From assembly GCA_009667805.1 (NCBI GenBank), contig CM019063.1:55536881-55600880 (forward strand): a stretch of 64,000 nucleotides of DNA, written 5' to 3'. The first letter of the stretch is position 1. Every line of letters starts with the position of its first letter. The stretch comes from Leptobrachium leishanense. Lineage: Eukaryota; Chordata; Amphibia; Anura; Megophryidae. Of this stretch, positions 60,495 through 64,000 are shown in pieces. Both the position numbers and the translations under genes were made by a program. Below the pieces are notes generated by a model. It was not told where the DNA came from, made no database searches, and saw nothing but the letters and a program-made list of their open reading frames with translations.

Positions 60495-61295
60495 TTCTTA
60501 CATAGTTACATAGTTACATAGTTATATAGGCTGAAAAAAGACATGCGTCCATCGGGTTCAGCCTCTCCCACATAACCTACTGCTGTTGATCCAAAAGAAG
60601 GCAAAAAACCCAGTCTGAATATGCAACATACTGGGAAAAAATTCCTTCTTGACCCCAGAATGGCAGTCAGATTTCTCCTTGGATCAAGAAGCTTTTACCC
60701 ACATATTAAATATTATAACCCTTAATATTCTGTGTCTGCAGGAAGTCATCCAGTCGTTTTTTAAAAGTCTGTACAGACTCTGACCCAACCACCTCAACAG
60801 GCAGAGAATTCCACAGCTTTATTGTTCTCACCGTAAAATAACCCTTCCTATGCTTTAAGCTAAATTTTCTTTCTTGCAGTCTAAATGGATGACCCCGTGT
60901 CCTGTGTATAGAACTGTTAATGAATAGGTTATCAGACAATGGTTGATAATGGCCCGTATATATTTATATAAGGTTATCAGATCCCCTCTAAGGCGCCGTT
61001 TCTCTAAACTAAACAGGTTTAAGCTTGTTAGTCTTTCCTCATAACTTCCATCCCCCTTATTAATTTAGTTGCCCGTCTCTGCACTTTTTCTAGCGCTATA
61101 ATATCTTTTTTTAAGACAGGTGCCCAAAATTGCACGGCATATTCAAGGTGCGGCCTGACCATTGATTTATACAGGGGCAAAATTATGTTTTCATTCCGAG
61201 AGTGAACTCCCCTTTTAATGCATACCAATACCTTGCTGGCCTTGGCGGCTGCTGTTTGACATTGCACATTGTTACTTAGTTTGAAGTCTATGATT
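60495..61295 (-). mobile_element. CR1-type LINE, 5'-truncated
   Basis: Minus orientation: RT C-terminal coding from about 61295 to 60706, 3' UTR to 60495 and a tail of three TAACTATG units (plus strand TTACATAG, 60499-60525). The 8-bp tail and C-terminal motifs are those of CR1-group LINEs. Confidence 0.8.
60706..61295 (-). pseudogene. CR1-type RT C-terminal remnant
   Basis: Fragments in order: ILPLYKSMVRPHLEYAVQFW, then [16 protein letters not shown], a shifted stretch with [19 protein letters not shown] near 60990, and KLWNSLPVEVVGSESVQTFK near the end, with a stop at 60706. These are the conserved thumb and C-terminal blocks of CR1 RT. At least one frameshift between 61028 and 60939. The catalytic YADD is not present. 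Confidence 0.85.
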
Positions 61296-61296
61296 A

Positions 61297-61664
61297 TTAG
61301 GGATGTGCGTTTCGGGTTTCGGAATTTCGGAATTTTCACGAAATTTCCCGATTCGTGTTTTCGGATGCGGCCGAATTTCCGAAAAAATTTAGATCCGAAA
61401 ATTTCTGATCCGAAATGTTTTCCGAGCCGAAACGAAATATTTTCGGATTTTTCGAATGGACTTGAAATGTGTCAAACGAGGAGAACAGATGTTCCGAAAA
61501 ACGAAAATTTTCCGAAAACGAAAATTTTCGAAAAAACGAAAAGTCGATACAAAAAACGGGCAAAATGACACGAAAAATACGAAAAATGGTCGATATTCCG
61601 AAAAATGTGCAATTCCGAAAAACGAAAATTTCCGAAATTACGAAAAGTCGATACAAAAAACGAG
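61297..61664. repeat. CGAAA-rich repeat, second copy
   Basis: TTAGGGATGTGCGTTTCGGG start and CGAAAA/TTCCGAAA interior closely follow 57026-57400. It is cut at ACGAG by the LTR that starts at 61665. Confidence 0.88.
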
Positions 61665-62765
61665 TGTAGCGCTGTGTTAAATCTTGCTGCTGGCAGTACC
61701 TATTTTTGTCCACAAGATGGAGACAGTTGCGATTAAGACACTGAACATTGGGACTACATTTCCCGGCGTGCTTTGCAAGGACACAGGAAGTGGGTGAGAC
61801 ACAGGACACTTACTTCCCGAACCTCGTGGAGAACGAGCCAGAACGCGCGAGGGAACGAGAGAGAGCAGACACAGTGCAAGACATACCAGGAGGGCCTAGG
61901 CCAGAGGCGAGGGAGACCTGTCAGTTCCTTATCGGGTCATTCAGCCTAGGAAGAAGGAGACCTCCCAGTTCCAGAGATTGCTGCAGAGCAAAGTAACCGA
62001 AGACCTCAAGTGAGGAGTTGCCGCGAGCTGATCGGATACGGAGAGCAGGCGGTGAGCGGGACCAGTCGTGGACAAGCAACAGAGAGTCAGACAACGGATC
62101 CGGCTGCTAGTATCGAGCGGAGAGACGTCCTGGGTCAGCGGAGCCTAAAGCAACCGGTGGATGGGTGAGAGGCCTCCAAGGCCGTATGTAATTAAGGAAC
62201 ACACTGCTGTTTTCTCTTTAAAGTCCACAGGGCCCCAACTTGACTAGTCGAAGACATCCCTTAAGTAAATTCACTGGCCAGTTGAACAGTACCCGGGTAC
62301 CACACACACATACACACCTTTTACACTCCGGGACTTAAACCTGTGCAGGACTCATTTTTGTTACGAATCGGAACGGGAGTAAAGATACGTTCCGAAAATA
62401 TATTTTTCTCTTTTCCGCTGCGCGTTTATCGTAATACGAAGGGATTGTATTTTTGGGGTTCGCTACGTGTCCTTGTTGTACTGAACTGTCGGGTATTGCA
62501 TTCCTTTTTTCTGTTCGGTTGCGAATATTTTGTTCTTCCGAAATACGAAGCCTCGTGTTTCGTTTCTTTTCCGCTACGCGTTTTTACCGCGATACGAAAG
62601 TACTGTATAATATCTGTGAATACCGTGTCTCAACGTCTGCTTACTATTTTAGTAAACTATTTAAATTACAAAACTCACAACGGTGTTGGAGTATATTTAT
62701 TCCCTAGTGCGGGGAGACTGACCCGTGGTTCATTTTCAGCGGCTCCTCTGGGAGTGAGAGCTACA
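61665..62765 (+). mobile_element. 5' LTR of an LTR retrotransposon
   Basis: Begins TGTAGCG and ends AGCTACA, giving the TGTAGC/GCTACA inverted tips of an LTR. 1101 bp. Two bases later a perfect tRNA-Pro primer-binding site starts, which fixes the right edge. It interrupts the CGAAA repeat. The 3' LTR, and thus the target duplication and age, lie beyond the window. Confidence 0.85.
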
Positions 62766-62767
62766 CG

Positions 62768-62785
62768 TGGGGGCTCGTCCGGGAT
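62768..62785 (+). promoter_or_regulatory. Primer-binding site, tRNA-Pro type
   Basis: TGGGGGCTCGTCCGGGAT is complementary over 18 bases to the 3' end of vertebrate tRNA-Pro, the primer also used by gammaretroviruses. It lies two bases after the LTR and 36 bases before the gag ATG. It would prime minus-strand DNA synthesis. Confidence 0.9.
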
Positions 62786-62821
62786 CCAGTCTCTGGAAAA
62801 AACGCATCTAAAGGGTTAAAT

Positions 62822-64000
62822 ATGGATCCAGACACTGTTGCCGAATGGTGTGGGGAGCACAGTAGCCAGTTAGAATGTTGTATAGTCATGGATATTCCCG
62901 CAGACACTTGGGCTGAAGATCAGATTCGCCAGGCCGTGGCCACGCTAGCACCAGATCATCGGGGGTTAATACTGGACATTTGAAAAAACCCAGATACTTC
63001 TCACATGTATGTTCTTCTCGAATGGAGAAAGGGTGTTCCGCCATGTTTTCAGGGCACGAGCGTGAAACTGGCCGAAGAGGTGGAAGTCCAACTAATTCAG
63101 CCAAGTGCGCCACGTGGTGAATCCGCAAGTGTTCCCGCGCCTAGTCCGTTGGCCATGATCGGGCCTGAATTTATCGTGGCTATTGGAGATCTACTGGCTA
63201 AATGTCAGAAAACAAGCCCTCCTCACACTAACTTCGGTTATCGACGGTTAAGAAATTTTACAGGAAACGTACCAACTCCGGCGGGAGAAGAAACCTTTGA
63301 AGAATGGGTGGAACAGGCGATGCAGGCTCTGGATGAGTGGGATGTCCCTGAAGCCCAGAAAAAGCAAAGGATCACCGAGAGCTTAAAGGGACCTGCGTCG
63401 GAAGCGGTGAGAAACCTAAAACTGAGTAGAAAAGATTGTACTGCTTTAGACTACTTAAACGTTCTTGAAGAAGTTTTTGGGCGAACCGAAAAGGCGGCCG
63501 AACTGGTATATCAGTACGAACACACCTATCAGAGAACAGGTGAAAGGATGACCGAATACATGAGGCGCCTAGATAAGATTCTACACCAGATACTCCTGAA
63601 GAAAGGGGCCGAACCGGCCGAAGTAGATAAGATCCGAATAAAACAGATCCTGAGGGGCTCTCAACCTCTAGATCCAGTAATGATGCAGCTGAGAAGCAGA
63701 GCAGGTAACCAAGAGTTGAAGTACCTGGAACTGATCCGAGTTGTACGAGAGGAAGAGGCTTTACTGGAAGAGAAATCCTTCAGGCGGGGGGAAAGGGCAT
63801 ATGCACAACCTGTGAGACATAACGACGGCCTGCAGCCTGAAAGCGACTCTCTAGATACTTATGGATCTGACGAGGACGAACAAGAACACCTAGTTGCTTT
63901 TAAATCTACAGAGAGGGCTACCAAAGAATCGAACCTCCCTGAGCGGGGTGAATTGTCCAAAACCGTCAAGAAAGTTCAGGAAGCTCAAGCTGAATTGCAA
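62822..64000 (+). pseudogene. gag: PNMA-like gag gene, one stop, runs off the window
   Basis: From ATG 62822 the frame is open to 64000 (393 codons) except for TGA at 62981 (codon 54). The in-frame ATG at 63005 starts a clean frame to the edge. The first 75 residues resemble the N-terminal RNA-recognition-like domain of PNMA proteins (AEWCGEHSS, then a VMDIPAD strand). Residues about 140-340 resemble the PNMA/Ty3 Gag capsid: LRNFTGNVPTPAGEETFEEW, ESLKGPASEAV, LEEVFGRTEKA, and QRTGERMTEYMRRLDKIL. An acidic tail follows. No zinc knuckle, protease or RT is yet reached. Gag would form the particle that packages element RNA. The TGA is more likely an inactivating change than a programmed signal. 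Confidence 0.85.

Overview
This window reads as a transposon- and satellite-rich intergenic stretch of a vertebrate nuclear genome, most likely an anuran amphibian. The clues are many Tc1/mariner families with TA target sites, L2- and CR1-type LINE tails of the kind common in frogs, TTAA-flanked hairpin MITEs, Penelope-like remnants, hAT, Harbinger and Helitron elements, and long GATA/TATC microsatellites. No ordinary host protein-coding gene, tRNA or rRNA gene could be supported. The species call is inference.

Layout. 1-4266 is one old Tc1-like copy broken by three nested insertions (two hAT-like elements and a solo-LTR-like block). 4284-9900 holds a second Tc1-like pseudogene, a hAT MITE and a 1.2 kb TTAA element built almost wholly of consecutive hairpins. 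11.1-17.5 kb mixes Penelope-like remnants, two copies of an element full of TTACCCGGGTAA-like motifs, and an L2 LINE inserted in a Tc1 tail. 17.5-22.4 kb has three Tc1-like elements in a row, the last with an intact 344-codon transposase. 22.4-31.4 kb carries LINE tails, TTCG-rich repeats, a second serial-hairpin element, LTR debris and GATA arrays that host several insertions. 31.4-37.0 kb is an AT-rich satellite split by a 1.9 kb LTR-like insertion. 37.0-43.2 kb has LINE debris and a large TATC array containing a second intact Tc1 copy, 13 residues different from the first. 43.3-49.0 kb holds tandem arrays and a 24-bp minisatellite open on both strands.

49170-54264 has the diagnostic ends of a Helitron (A|TC start, hairpin plus CTAG|T end). 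It is packed with 216-bp palindromic tandem units, two near-perfect palindromes of about 215 bp, and a 2 kb 19-bp minisatellite rich in CACGTG. The rest runs through hAT, LTR, TTCG-rich, Harbinger and CR1 debris to the right edge. There a long terminal repeat (61665-62765), a tRNA-Pro primer-binding site and a PNMA-like gag reading frame (62822 to the window end) mark the 5' part of an LTR retrotransposon that continues outside the window.

The window is therefore a stratified record of insertions. The most probably recent or active parts are the two 344-codon Tc1 transposases and the LTR element at the right edge. Family names come from motifs and termini read by eye; no database search was possible.
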